From Fretibacterium fastidiosum (GTDB lineage Bacteria > Synergistota > Synergistia > Synergistales > Aminobacteriaceae), in NCBI RefSeq assembly GCF_964642095.1, contig NZ_OZ209244.1, forward strand, positions 806,001-870,000: a stretch of 64,000 bases of DNA. Reading direction: 5' to 3'. Shown one piece after another: positions 33,165-42,405 of the stretch. The stretch's first letter is position 1. Each line of letters opens with the position of its first letter. A program made the position numbers and the translations under genes. The notes under the pieces are model-generated. The model had not been told where the DNA came from, ran no database searches, and was given only the letters and a program-made list of their open reading frames with translations.

Positions 33165-33710
33165 ATGTCCAATTCCAATGCAGCCAGCATCCGCAGCGCT
33201 ACGGCAGCCATGGTCGAGGGGGCCCTCTGCATCGCCCTCGCCGTCGTCCTGTCCAAGGTCAACCTGTTCGCCCTGCCGAACGGCGGCTCCGTCGACGCGG
33301 GGCTGGCACCGCTCTTCATCTTCGCCTGGCGCAGGGGCCTGAGGTGGGGCGTCGCGGCCGGAGCGCTGGCCGGCGTCGTCAAGGTCCTGCTGGGCGGCTA
33401 CATCGTCCACCCCGTGCAGGTCGTGCTGGAGTATCCCCTGGCCTACGCCATGACGGGCCTCGCCGCAGCCTTCTCCTGCAAGAAGCCCTTGGGGCAGGCG
33501 ATGGGCCTGGTGCTGGGGTTCCTGGCCCAGACGGGCTGCCACGTCGTGGCGGGGGCCATCTTCTTCGCCCAGTACGCGCCCAAGGGGCAGAACCCCTGGG
33601 TCTACTCCCTCCTCTACAACGCTCCCACCCTGGGCGCGAAGTACCTCCTGTCCGCTGTGGCCGCGTGGCTGCTCTGGAAGGCGCTGGAACGGGCCCTGCC
33701 GAAAAGGTAG
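33165..33710 (+). CDS. thiT: Thiamine ECF transporter substrate-binding subunit ThiT
   Basis: Membrane S-component of an energy-coupling-factor importer for thiamine, 181 residues with about six helices. GGSVDAGLAPLFIFAWRRG and WVYSLLYNAP agree with the ThiT/YuaJ family, and the TPP riboswitch upstream fixes the substrate. GGGAGG lies seven bases before ATG 33165. The shared ECF module (EcfA, EcfA', EcfT) is not in the window. A GGGGGGCGG/CCGCCCCCC stem at 33742-33763 follows without a T-run. Confidence 0.95.
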   Translation: MSNSNAASIRSATAAMVEGALCIALAVVLSKVNLFALPNGGSVDAGLAPLFIFAWRRGLRWGVAAGALAGVVKVLLGGYIVHPVQVVLEYPLAYAMTGLAAAFSCKKPLGQAMGLVLGFLAQTGCHVVAGAIFFAQYAPKGQNPWVYSLLYNAPTLGAKYLLSAVAAWLLWKALERALPKR

Positions 33711-33781
33711 TCAGCCGGGCCGCAGCGGCGCCTGATAGCAAGGGGGGCGGCGCACCGCCCCCCCACATTCGCGCTATAATT

Positions 33782-36700
33782 TCACCGGGCCGCCGGGCAG
33801 GAGGACCGCCATGGGCACCGCGGGCAGTGCTCCTCCCGCGGAGGCAGGTCCCGCACGGCCCCCAGACGGGCCGCGGCACGCACGCGGCCCTCGATCGCCT
33901 CCCAGTCCTCGACCTTCCGCATCCGCAGGGGACTCCTCTCCCTCAGGAACACGAGCCCCGCCTCCACCCGTCTGCAGGGCGCCCCGGCCAGCTCCGCGCC
34001 CTTCCGAGCCGCCAGGGCGTAGAGGTCCAACTGCGCGCTATAGAGCTCCTCCGGAGCGTTTTGCATCAGCGTGACTTTGTAGTCCAGAACGCGCCAGATC
34101 TCCCCCTCGCGCCACACCACGTCCATGGCCCCGGAGAGGGCCAGCCCCCCCACCTCCACCCTGAAGCCCGCCTCCCGTCGCGCCCCAAGGGGCAGCGCGC
34201 CCCGCACCATGACCCCAGCCTCGGAGCCGACAAAGTGCAGGAGCCACGGGCGAAGGGCGTTTCGGTTTTCCTCCTCCCGCCACACGTCCCGAAGCAGCGT
34301 CGGCAGGGACCGCAGCGCCCTGGGGTCCGTCAGCCAGCGTTCCAGCTCCGCCTCGGCGTCGCCCTCCGCGGAGGGCCACCGCGCCAGGATCCAGTGCGCC
34401 AGACTGCCCAGGTCCGACCCGCCGCGCCCGTCCTCCTCCGCCGCGCCCCGCGGCGCCTCCCAGGCCAGGTCCAGCCCCTGCCGGTAGCGCCGCCGCCAGG
34501 CCAGAGGACACCACTCCATCAGGGAGAAGGACGTGGCGGACAGGACCGCCAGCTCCCTCGTCCCCGAATCCGGACGCGCCACAGCGACGGGGGCCGGCGT
34601 CGGCACGGCCCGCTGGGGCTTTCCAGCGGGCTGGGCCCCATCGCCGGAGGGGATCAGCTCCACGTCAGGGCCCGTCAGGTCCGGGCCGCAGTCGCCGCGC
34701 CCCTGCATCCAGTCCAGCACGATGCTCGTCCAGCCTCCCTTCTCCGCCGGCGCGCTCCCCTCTTTCCCGAACGTCACGAGGCCGCAGTGGATCAGGGAGT
34801 CCTGCGCCCGGGTCGCCGCCACGTAGAGGAGGCGCAGGTCCTCCTCCCTCTCGCCCTGGCGCGTCAGCGCCCGTTCCCAGGCCATGCTCAGGGGCTCACG
34901 GGCAGAGGGCCGGGACGCGGACAGCTCGTCCGGCAGGTCCGCGAAGGCCGCGCCCAGCGTCCGCGACGGGCAGAGCGTGCGGGGCCTCCTCCGTTTCGCG
35001 GTGTCGAAGATCGCCACCACGGGGTACTCCAGCCCCTTAGAGGCGTGGACCGTGGACAGCAGGACGGCGTTCACGCCCTCGCCGTGCCAGGCCGGCTCCT
35101 CCATGTCCACGCCGCGGCGCAGTGCGCGGTCCATCCAGTCCGCGCAGGCGGCCAGGCTGGAGGCGCTCCCCCGCTGGAAGGAGCGCGCGATGGCCACGGC
35201 CCGGCGGACGTTCCTCAGCGCGCGCAGCCTCTCCTTCTCAGGGAGGTTCGCCAGCCAGCGCCGGTCCCGGTCCAGGGGGGACAGGATCGCCGCGGGACCG
35301 TTCCTCCGGCCGATGAGGGAGGTCCTCTCCAGGCGGGCGGCCGCATCGGGAAGCGCCTCCTTCAGGGCTTCCATGACCCCTCGTCCGGTCCGGAGCGTCC
35401 CTCCGATCCGCTCGAGGCAGCGCCGGGCCTCGTCGATCGGGACGCCGGAGAAGGGCGACATCAGCCAGCCGAACACGGCCGCGCCGTCCTCCCAGTCCTC
35501 CGCCGCGCGCAGGAGGCAGATCACGTCCGTCACCTCCCCGCGGCTGAAGTAGTCCCGGCTGCGGTCCTGCACGGCGGGGACCCCCGCCGCGGCGAAGGCG
35601 TCCTCCAGGAGCTCGTGGCTTCCCCGCGTCCGCGCCAGGACGGCGAAGTCCCCGTACCGCAGGGGGCGGAGGGCGTTCAGCCCCTTGTCCCACACGGTGC
35701 GGCCCTCCTCCACCCAGCGGGCCACGCGGCGGGCCAGCGCCCCGGCCAGTCGCCTTCGGGCCCCCAGGACCGCGCGCCCCTCCTTCACCGCCAGCAGGAC
35801 GGAGAAGGGTGCCGTCGTCCCGGCTCCCCGCTCTCCGGACCCCGCCGGAGACAGGGGCTCGAACTCGAGGCGCGACATCGCCTCCGAGGTCCCCAGCCCG
35901 TCGCGCCAAATATGGGCAAAGAGGTCGTTGAGCCGCGTCAGGAGCGCTCCCCGCGTCCGAAAGCTGACGTCCAGCGTCACCCGCGCGTCCGCCCGGCCGA
36001 TGGCCTCGGCGAACAGGGAGGGTTCCGCGTGGCGGAAGCCGTAGATCGACTGCTTGGGGTCCCCGACGGCGAAGAGCGAACGCACGCCCTCATGCCGCAG
36101 CGTCTCGATCATGCCAAACTGCAGCGGGTCCGTGTCCTGAAACTCGTCCACCAGGATGTGGCGGAAGGTCCGCTGGGCCTTCCCGGACTCCACGGCCGCC
36201 CTGGCCTGAAGGATCATGTCGGAGAAGGAGAGCAGGCCCCGCCGGCGGCGCTCCGCGTCCCACAGCCCCCAGGCCGCCGCGCAGAACCGAAGCAGGGCGG
36301 ACCGCATGAGCCGTTCCGGCTCCGGCAGGGGCGCGTCCGGCGACGGGGCGGAGAGCGCCGGGGTCCCCTCGTCCTCCTCCGCCTCCTGCCACGCGCCAAG
36401 CGTCGTCCCCAGCACTTCCTTCACCTTCTTCAACAGGCCGCTGTTCCCACCCTTGAGGCGCTCCCGATCCATGACCTCCAGGTAGAAGGTGCGGAGCTCG
36501 TCGTCCGCCGCCTCCGGCCCCGACAGCCGACCCTCCCAGCGCTCCATGAATTCCATCAGGAGCCGGTCGGGGACGTTCCTGCCGCTGGCCTGAGCCGCCG
36601 CCCCCGCGGCGCGGATGTCCTCCGCCAGGGCGTCGAAGACGTCGCGCCACGTCGCCCAGGCACGGCGCCACGAGAGGCGCAGCAGCGCCAGGACCTCCCG

Positions 36701-37423
36701 GCCCGCCGCCCGCGCCTGGGGGTCGTCCTCCCTCAGAGCCTCATCGCCCCAGCGCATCATGTCCTCCCAGCGGTGCCCCAGGTCCGCGTGGAGCTCCGCC
36801 GCCTCCCGCGCCAGGTCCTTCAGCGCCTCGGCCCCCCATCGTCCCACGGCGGCGGAGATCAGCGGGTCCTGGTCCAGCTCGCGGGCAACAGCCCGAAGAT
36901 GGGAGCTCCCGCAGGCGTCGGCCAGCTCTCCCAGGCCGGCCTCCTCCAGGGCGTCGCGCACCCGCGCCCAGAAGCGCTCCGTCTGAGGTCCGGAGACCAC
37001 GGCGGAGCGCGGATCGACGTCCAGCGCCAGCCCCGACTCCCGGACGAGGCGGGCGGCAAAGGCGTGGATCGTCGAAATCCACGCCTCGCTGAAGCCCTCC
37101 AGAACCTCCCGACGACGCTCCTGACTGACGGGGGCGTCCGGCACGTCCATCAGGGCACGGACGCGATCCTCGATGCGGCGGCGCATCTCCCCGGCGGCGG
37201 CGTCCGTGTAGGTCAGGGTCAGGATGTCGCAGGGCAGGCAGTCCGCGTCCGTCAGGAGCAGGCGCGCGTAGCGGTTGGAAAGGACCCAGGTCTTGCCTGT
37301 CCCGGCCCCGGCCCCCACCGTGATGAGGCCGTCGGAGGACGTGACCGCCGCACGCTGGCCCTCCGGCGTCCCATCGGGCAGCAGTGCCCCGTCCCAGAAG
37401 CTACTCGCGGCGTCCCTGTCCAT
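33782..37423 (-). CDS. AddA/RecB-like UvrD-type helicase-nuclease
   Basis: Protein of 1213 residues for double-strand-break end processing. Superfamily 1 helicase motifs: Walker A GAGAGTGKT near residue 35, DEFQDTDPLQ, VGDPKQSIYGFR, and TVHASKGLEYPVVAIFD. The C-terminal PD-(D/E)XK nuclease has GAMDVVWREG, RVLDYKV and QLDLYALA. It ends with CPRCPWRSSC, the C-x2-C-x5-C spacing of Fe-S-stapled nucleases such as AddB. ATG 37423 overlaps the end of the upstream aldolase gene by 23 bases, so translation is probably coupled. A partner AddB/RexB subunit is not next to it. Confidence 0.88.
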   Translation of the reverse strand: MDRDAASSFWDGALLPDGTPEGQRAAVTSSDGLITVGAGAGTGKTWVLSNRYARLLLTDADCLPCDILTLTYTDAAAGEMRRRIEDRVRALMDVPDAPVSQERRREVLEGFSEAWISTIHAFAARLVRESGLALDVDPRSAVVSGPQTERFWARVRDALEEAGLGELADACGSSHLRAVARELDQDPLISAAVGRWGAEALKDLAREAAELHADLGHRWEDMMRWGDEALREDDPQARAAGREVLALLRLSWRRAWATWRDVFDALAEDIRAAGAAAQASGRNVPDRLLMEFMERWEGRLSGPEAADDELRTFYLEVMDRERLKGGNSGLLKKVKEVLGTTLGAWQEAEEDEGTPALSAPSPDAPLPEPERLMRSALLRFCAAAWGLWDAERRRRGLLSFSDMILQARAAVESGKAQRTFRHILVDEFQDTDPLQFGMIETLRHEGVRSLFAVGDPKQSIYGFRHAEPSLFAEAIGRADARVTLDVSFRTRGALLTRLNDLFAHIWRDGLGTSEAMSRLEFEPLSPAGSGERGAGTTAPFSVLLAVKEGRAVLGARRRLAGALARRVARWVEEGRTVWDKGLNALRPLRYGDFAVLARTRGSHELLEDAFAAAGVPAVQDRSRDYFSRGEVTDVICLLRAAEDWEDGAAVFGWLMSPFSGVPIDEARRCLERIGGTLRTGRGVMEALKEALPDAAARLERTSLIGRRNGPAAILSPLDRDRRWLANLPEKERLRALRNVRRAVAIARSFQRGSASSLAACADWMDRALRRGVDMEEPAWHGEGVNAVLLSTVHASKGLEYPVVAIFDTAKRRRPRTLCPSRTLGAAFADLPDELSASRPSAREPLSMAWERALTRQGEREEDLRLLYVAATRAQDSLIHCGLVTFGKEGSAPAEKGGWTSIVLDWMQGRGDCGPDLTGPDVELIPSGDGAQPAGKPQRAVPTPAPVAVARPDSGTRELAVLSATSFSLMEWCPLAWRRRYRQGLDLAWEAPRGAAEEDGRGGSDLGSLAHWILARWPSAEGDAEAELERWLTDPRALRSLPTLLRDVWREEENRNALRPWLLHFVGSEAGVMVRGALPLGARREAGFRVEVGGLALSGAMDVVWREGEIWRVLDYKVTLMQNAPEELYSAQLDLYALAARKGAELAGAPCRRVEAGLVFLRERSPLRMRKVEDWEAIEGRVRAAARLGAVRDLPPREEHCPRCPWRSSCPAAR

Positions 37424-38120
37424 AGTCGCGGAACCTCTCCCGCGCAGCCAGCAGGTCCGAGGAGGAGAGCAGCGCCGGCGTGCCGACGGCCGCCGCGTGG
37501 ACCAAAACCTCGCAGGCGAACTCCAACTGTTCCGCCAGGGCGAAGGCATGGCCAACGTCCGACCCTGCGGCCAGGACGCCATGGTTCCCCAGCAGCACCG
37601 CAAAGCGTCCCCGCATCCCCTCACAGGCCGCCTCCGCCAGCTCCCGGGTGCCAAAGGGGTAGTAGGCCGTGCAGCGCACGTCGCCGCCGGCCAGGGCTGC
37701 CGCGCAGTGCACGGGCGGCAGCCCCCCCGCCTGGGCCTCCCGCGTGCAGGAGACGGCCGTGGCGTAGACGGAGTGGGTGTGCACGACGGCCCCGACGTCC
37801 TCCCGTTCGAGGTAGATCAGGCGGTGCATCTCCACCTCGCTGGAGGGCCTGCGGGCTCCGTCCGCGACGTTCCCTTCCATGTCCAGGACCACCACGTCCT
37901 CCGGCCTCGTCTCGAAGTAGTCCATGCCGGAGGGACTGACGGCAAACAGCCGCCTCTCCCGGCTCAGGACGCTGACGTTTCCCCCCGTGCCCCGCGTGAG
38001 GCCGCGCTCCACCAGCCTGCGGCCGTACTCCACGACGGCGTTTCGTTCGCGTTCGAGCAGCGTGACGATCTCCCCCTTCCTGCTTCCTGTAATTAAATTA
38101 TAGCGGACGGGACGCCCCAT
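37401..38120 (-). CDS. Class II aldolase/adducin-family protein
   Basis: Cytosolic zinc-dependent aldolase-like protein (239 residues) of the fuculose/rhamnulose-phosphate aldolase and MtnB family. GTGGNVSV phosphate-binding loop, SSEVEMHRLIYLER with catalytic Glu, the metal site HTHSVYA and the later LLGNHGV histidine are visible. Exact substrate unclear. Start uncertain: ATG 38120 lies upstream of a TATAAT box at 38096-38101 inside the frame. A transcript starting there would need a start near the GGGGGAG site (about 38065-38075), where only non-standard codons occur. It overlaps the helicase gene downstream. Confidence 0.82.
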   Translation of the reverse strand: MGRPVRYNLITGSRKGEIVTLLERERNAVVEYGRRLVERGLTRGTGGNVSVLSRERRLFAVSPSGMDYFETRPEDVVVLDMEGNVADGARRPSSEVEMHRLIYLEREDVGAVVHTHSVYATAVSCTREAQAGGLPPVHCAAALAGGDVRCTAYYPFGTRELAEAACEGMRGRFAVLLGNHGVLAAGSDVGHAFALAEQLEFACEVLVHAAAVGTPALLSSSDLLAARERFRDYGQGRRE

Positions 38121-38205
38121 CTGTTAGAATAGGTTTACGCCCTGAAGAACGAGCCGGTCCCCTTGAGGGCCGCCGGCCTGACGAAGAAGCAAAGGAGTGA
38201 CGAAC

Positions 38206-38703
38206 ATGCAGCAGCTCTATGCGACGTGGCGAATGGACTACATCAGCGCTCCCAAACCCGAAGGGGAGGGCTGCATCTTCTGCGCCTTCCCGGCGGAGCG
38301 CCGGGACGAGGAACGCTTCATCCTGCACCGCGGCGAAGCCTGTTACGTGATCATGAACCTCTACCCCTACAACCCCGGGCACATGATGGTGCTCCCCTTC
38401 CGGCACACCAGCGACTACCAGTCCCTGACCGAGCAGGAGGTGCGGGAGATGCACCGCTTCACCGCCCACGCGGTGAAGGTGCTGGGCAAGCTGATGCACC
38501 CGGACGGCTTCAACCTGGGCATGAACCTGGGGAAGCCCGCGGGCGCCGGCGTGGCCGGGCACCTGCACCGCCACATCGTTCCGCGCTGGACGGGCGACTG
38601 CAACTTCATGCCCGTGCTCTCCGAGACGCGCGTGGTGTCCGAGGCCATCGAGGACACCTACCGCCGCCTGCGGACGGTGTGGAACGAGGAGATGATGGTC
38701 TGA
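38206..38703 (+). CDS. HIT-family nucleotide hydrolase/phosphorylase
   Basis: Protein of 165 residues with the histidine triad HLHRHIVPRW near residue 119, an N-terminal CIFCAF zinc-type pair and NLYPYNPGHMMV, as in Ap4A phosphorylase-like HIT proteins. Probably cleaves dinucleoside polyphosphates or AMP conjugates. ATG 38206 has AAAGGAG eight bases upstream. It diverges from the aldolase gene and is followed after one base by the YigZ gene. Confidence 0.93.
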   Translation: MQQLYATWRMDYISAPKPEGEGCIFCAFPAERRDEERFILHRGEACYVIMNLYPYNPGHMMVLPFRHTSDYQSLTEQEVREMHRFTAHAVKVLGKLMHPDGFNLGMNLGKPAGAGVAGHLHRHIVPRWTGDCNFMPVLSETRVVSEAIEDTYRRLRTVWNEEMMV

Positions 38704-38704
38704 C

Positions 38705-39346
38705 GTGCCCGGAAGAACCGTTCCGGACGAGTACCTGGAGCCCCTGTCGTCGGCGGAGGCCGAGACGAAGGTCCGGCGCTCGATCTTCATCGCCCGACTC
38801 GACCCCTGCCGCAGCGAGGGGGAGGCCCGGACCGCCCTGGCCCGGGTGCAGGCCGCGCACCGCGACGCGACCCACAACTGCTGGGCCTGCCTCTTGGGCC
38901 CGGACCCGGCGGTCGAGTTCAGCAGCGACGCCGGAGAGCCCTCAGGGACGGCGGGACGCCCCATCCTGGGGGCCTTGAAGCGCTCCGGCATGGTGAACCT
39001 CCTCGTCGTCGTGACGCGCTACTTCGGCGGCATCAAACTGGGCGTTCGTGGGCTCATCGAGGCCTACAGCGGCGCGGCGGACCTGGCCGTAGCCGCTGCT
39101 TGTCCCGTGCGGCGTGTCCTGTCGCGCCCCCTCTCGGTGCGCCTCCCCTATCCCGCCATCGGCCCGGTGACCCGCCTCCTGGAGGACTGGGGCGCCGGGG
39201 AGGAGGCGCAGTGGACCTACGGCGAGGAAGTCCTGGTCCACACCCGCGTCCCGCGCTCGCGCGCGGCGGGGCTGGCCGCGGCGCTCTCCGAGATGGCGGC
39301 CTGCGGAACGGTCCTGGCGTGGCGCGACGAGGGCGCCCCTCCGTGA
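38705..39346 (+). CDS. YigZ/IMPACT-family protein (UPF0029)
   Basis: Protein of 213 residues with the family motif DAGEPSGTAGRPIL and TRYFGGIKLGVRGLIEAY, and a C-terminal DUF1949-like domain. Role poorly known (related to the eukaryotic translation regulator IMPACT). GTG start one base after the HIT stop, so the two form an operon. The following 250 bases to the repeat contain a GC-rich stretch with no gene I can support. Confidence 0.92.
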   Translation: MPGRTVPDEYLEPLSSAEAETKVRRSIFIARLDPCRSEGEARTALARVQAAHRDATHNCWACLLGPDPAVEFSSDAGEPSGTAGRPILGALKRSGMVNLLVVVTRYFGGIKLGVRGLIEAYSGAADLAVAAACPVRRVLSRPLSVRLPYPAIGPVTRLLEDWGAGEEAQWTYGEEVLVHTRVPRSRAAGLAAALSEMAACGTVLAWRDEGAPP

Positions 39347-39595
39347 GGCGCCCCGTCACAGGCCCGTGCCGCGCTCGCTGAAGAAAAGCGGCAGCGGCGC
39401 CGTTCGCTTTCCCTCACCCGACCTCCCCAACGCGGGACCTCCACGCCAGGCCAACCGATTGCCGGACCTGAGCGACGGGAGGTCCCGCTTCGTTTCCATT
39501 CCGGCCTCCGGGAGCACAACGGCTGGCGCCTCCCCGCAGTCGGGCTTCCCGTCATTAAGTCATTAATCAGTAAAGATCAACGGTTTTTTACGCTT

Positions 39596-39756
39596 ATACT
39601 AATTTGCGTCTAAAGGGCAAGAAAGGCCCCCCTGCAAGGGGGGCTGCCCCGAAGGGGCTGGGGGGTGTTGAGCCTGAGAAACAACCCCTCCGGTTCGCTG
39701 ACGCGAACCACCTCCCCTTTCAGGGGAGGCAATCCATATTAAACGCGATTTGGTAT
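39596..39756 (+). repeat. Palindromic intergenic repeat, copy B, 161 bp
   Basis: Left end ATACTAATTTGCGTCTAAA, right end AAACGCGATTTGGTAT, with the same internal blocks as copy A (AAGAAAGGCCCCCCTGCAA, CCCCGAAGGGGCTGGGGGG, GGTTCGCTGACGCGAACC). This is the shortest full copy and approximates the family consensus. Confidence 0.87.
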
Positions 39757-39784
39757 TATTTCCCAAAAAGGGCACGAATCGGAG

Positions 39785-39834
39785 AACGAAGAAAGGGCCG
39801 CGGCAGTGAGGCATAACGCCAGACGCCGCGGCCC
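39785..39834 (-). terminator. Probable terminator downstream of the PepF gene
   Basis: On the minus strand GGGCCGCGGC, a 20-base loop, GCCGCGGCCC and then TTTCTTCGTT. It lies about 180 bases beyond the peptidase stop. The 180 bases between (39835-40017) hold an AT-rich tract and no gene. Confidence 0.6.
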
Positions 39835-40017
39835 TCGGACTGATAAGACGAGGTGATAGGTCGTTCTGAAAGGACCTTAATTATAATATAAAACTTGAAG
39901 TTTTGTCCAGAAAAACATCAGTCTGCGTCAAAATTTACGTAAAACTCCGGGGGTGAATCCAGGGGGGCTGTCCACCTCCGCAGCGTCGGCACAACGATGG
40001 ACGCTATCGGTCCGGCC

Positions 40018-41997
40018 CTATCGGCCCCAGACCCTTTCCCCCTCCTCCAGCCGTTCCTGAAACAGCTTCATCGTCCGGTCGAAGGGCTCCCGGCTCGTCA
40101 GGTCCACACCGGCGCGCCGCAGGATGTTCAGGGATTCGTCGCTGCCGCCGCTCTTCAAAAAGGTCAGGTAGCGGTCCACGGCCCCCGGTTCCCCCGCGAG
40201 GATGGCGCTGGCGAAGGCGTTGGCCGCGGTGAAGCCCGTGACGTACTTGTAGACGTAAAACGCGCTGTAGAAGTGCGGGATGCGGGCCCACTCCACCCAC
40301 AGAAGTTCGTCCGGGGCCATGTCCGGCCCGTAGCACCTCTCGTTCAGTTCACGCCACAGGCCGCTCATCCACTCCGGCGTCAGGGCGCCCCCCTCCTCCG
40401 CGCGGGCATGGACCTGAAGCTCGAAGTCCGCAAACATCGCCTGGCGGAAGAAGGTCGTCCGAACCATGTTGTAGTAGTAGCTCAGGAGCCACTTCCGCTC
40501 TTCCTCCGTCTTGGCGGTCTTCAGGAGGTGCCCCAGGAGCAGCGCCTCGTTCGTCGTCGAGGCCACCTCCGCAAGGAGGATGGTGTAGTCGCCGTAGACC
40601 TGGGGCTGGTTCCTGTGGGAGTACCAGCTGTGCATGGAGTGCCCCATCTCGTGCGCCAGCGTGAAGACGTCGTTCAGGGTTCCGTTGTAGTTCAGCAGCA
40701 CGTAGGGGTGCGTGGCGTAGGACCCCCAGGAGTAGGCCCCCTTGCGCTTGCCCCGGTTCTCGTAGACGTCGATCCAGCGCTCCGCAAGACCGCGCTTGAA
40801 GTTCGCCACGTAGTCCTCACCCAGCGGGGCCAGGGCCTCCGCCACCATCCGGCAGGCCCTCTCGTAGGGGATGTCCTCCCGCGGTTCCTCGGCGATGGGG
40901 ACGTTCAGGTCGTAATAGTGCAGCCGGTCGAGCTTCAGCGCCCGTTTCCGCAGCGCCACCAGGCGGTGCATCAGGGGGGCGCAGCGAGCGGCCGTGTCCA
41001 CCACGTTCTCGTACACGCTGCGGGGCACGTTGTCGCCAAAGAGCGCCGCTTCCAGGCTGTCCTTGTAACGCCGCGCCCTGGCGTAGAACAGGTCGCCCTT
41101 CACGGACCCCGCGTAGAGCGCGGCCAGGGCGTTCTTGAAGGAACCGTAGGTTCCGTAGATGCCCTCGAACGCCGCCCGGCGCACGTCCCGGCTGGGGCTG
41201 CGGCTGAGCTTGTACCAGCGCTCCTCCGTCAACTCGACGCTGCGCCCTTCCTCATCCCGGATCGTGGGGAACTTCAGGTCCGCGTTCGTCAACAGCGAGA
41301 AGGCGTTCTCCGGGGCCGCCGTCGCCTCTCTGGCGCTGGCCAGAAGCGCCTCCTCCGCCCTGGGCAGGATGTGTTCCCGCTCCCGCAGCAGCCGCTCCAC
41401 GAAGAAGGCGTAGAGCTTCAGCCCCGGCTCCCCCCGCACCCAGCGCCGCAGCTCGTCCTCGGGCAGCTCCAGGACCTCAGGGGCAAAGAAAGCGGTCACC
41501 ACGCCGTGCCTGGCGGACAACGCCTCGATGCGGCTGGCCAGCTCCATGGGGCGTGTCTCCCTCAGGTCCTCGTGGCTCTTCATGTTGGCGTAGACGTAGA
41601 GCTTCTCCAGCTCCAGAGAGACGGCCTCCTCGGCCTTCAGGTACTCCAGAAGCTTCTTCGGCCCTTCGCCCAACCGCCCCGCAAAGCCCGCCAGCGCGTC
41701 GATCTTCGGCGTCAGATCGCTGAAGGCCCTCTCCCAGGCCTCGAAGGAGGGATAGATCGCCTCCAGGTCCCATCGCATGGCCTCCGGGACGTCCCGCCTC
41801 TCCGGCACCCCGCCCGTCCCATCCCCCATGGCCTCCGGGGCTTCAAACCGCATCGCAAAATTCATCGGAACAACACCTCGCGTCAAAGCATCAAATTTTT
41901 CAACGCCGGCAGCCGCACCGCCGGCGGCCAAGCCCGCGCAGGAAAAACAGGCGGCGGCCAGAAGCGGCAGCGCGCGCCGCGTCCTCAACCCCTTCAT
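40018..41997 (-). CDS. pepF: Oligoendopeptidase F (M3 family) with N-terminal signal peptide
   Basis: Zinc metallopeptidase of the M3B family, 659 residues. Active-site HEMGHSMHSW (HExxH), with the downstream Glu in NEALLLGHLL, and PepF-type TNADLKFPTIRDEEG. Unusually it begins with a basic, hydrophobic leader (KGLRTRRALPLLAAACFSCAGLAAGG), so it may be exported; characterised PepF enzymes are mainly cytosolic. ATG 41997 has GGAGG nine bases upstream. A cytosolic form from an internal Met (near residue 44-48) is possible but has no clear ribosome-binding site. Confidence 0.92.
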   Translation of the reverse strand: MKGLRTRRALPLLAAACFSCAGLAAGGAAAGVEKFDALTRGVVPMNFAMRFEAPEAMGDGTGGVPERRDVPEAMRWDLEAIYPSFEAWERAFSDLTPKIDALAGFAGRLGEGPKKLLEYLKAEEAVSLELEKLYVYANMKSHEDLRETRPMELASRIEALSARHGVVTAFFAPEVLELPEDELRRWVRGEPGLKLYAFFVERLLREREHILPRAEEALLASAREATAAPENAFSLLTNADLKFPTIRDEEGRSVELTEERWYKLSRSPSRDVRRAAFEGIYGTYGSFKNALAALYAGSVKGDLFYARARRYKDSLEAALFGDNVPRSVYENVVDTAARCAPLMHRLVALRKRALKLDRLHYYDLNVPIAEEPREDIPYERACRMVAEALAPLGEDYVANFKRGLAERWIDVYENRGKRKGAYSWGSYATHPYVLLNYNGTLNDVFTLAHEMGHSMHSWYSHRNQPQVYGDYTILLAEVASTTNEALLLGHLLKTAKTEEERKWLLSYYYNMVRTTFFRQAMFADFELQVHARAEEGGALTPEWMSGLWRELNERCYGPDMAPDELLWVEWARIPHFYSAFYVYKYVTGFTAANAFASAILAGEPGAVDRYLTFLKSGGSDESLNILRRAGVDLTSREPFDRTMKLFQERLEEGERVWGR

Positions 41998-42257
41998 CCT
42001 CCATCGCCTCCGTCCTCCCTCAACTGCCCAAAAACGCCTGAAAACCAACGCCATGCTTTCATTATGTTATCACAGGCGGGACGCCCAGGCCGGAACCGCG
42101 AGCCGGGCGCAGGCCCCCGGCGCGGCAGGGGACCGATGGCTTTCCTGGAGGGAGGGTTTGCCTCCCTCTTTCCGGCCCCAGAAAAGGCAAATTTTGAGTT
42201 TAAAAGAATTGATCAAAATTAACCTAAAAGAAAAGAAATAGAGAAGGATGGGGCCAT

Positions 42258-42362
42258 CATACGGAACGAGCGTAACCGAGGGGCCGTCCCGTCGAGACGG
42301 CCCCTCGTTTCACTTATCGCCCGACGCTTGGCCGCAGGTCACGCCACGAAGAGCGGAACGCT
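42258..42362. repeat. Duplicated 3' end of ade with its terminator
   Basis: CGGAACGAG, GAGGGGCCGTCCCGTCGAGACGGCCCCT and CTTATCG...TGGCCGCAGGTCAC.CCACGAAGAGCGG.AC match 45445-45545, the terminator and last codons (PLFVE) of adenine deaminase, with scattered changes. On the minus strand the last residues read PLFVA before a stop. The hairpin (42280-42307) probably still terminates transcription. It lies in the 595-base gap upstream of gltS and is best seen as a duplication remnant. Confidence 0.7.
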
Positions 42363-42405
42363 GGTGGGGCCATTCTTCAATGTCAATGTCACCTGGCGGG
42401 CAGCC

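Noticed and set aside
39785..39834. Possible tRNA or small RNA because of a long GC stem
   Set aside because: There is no cloverleaf, T-loop or anticodon arm. The stem followed by a T-rich tail on the minus strand fits a terminator.
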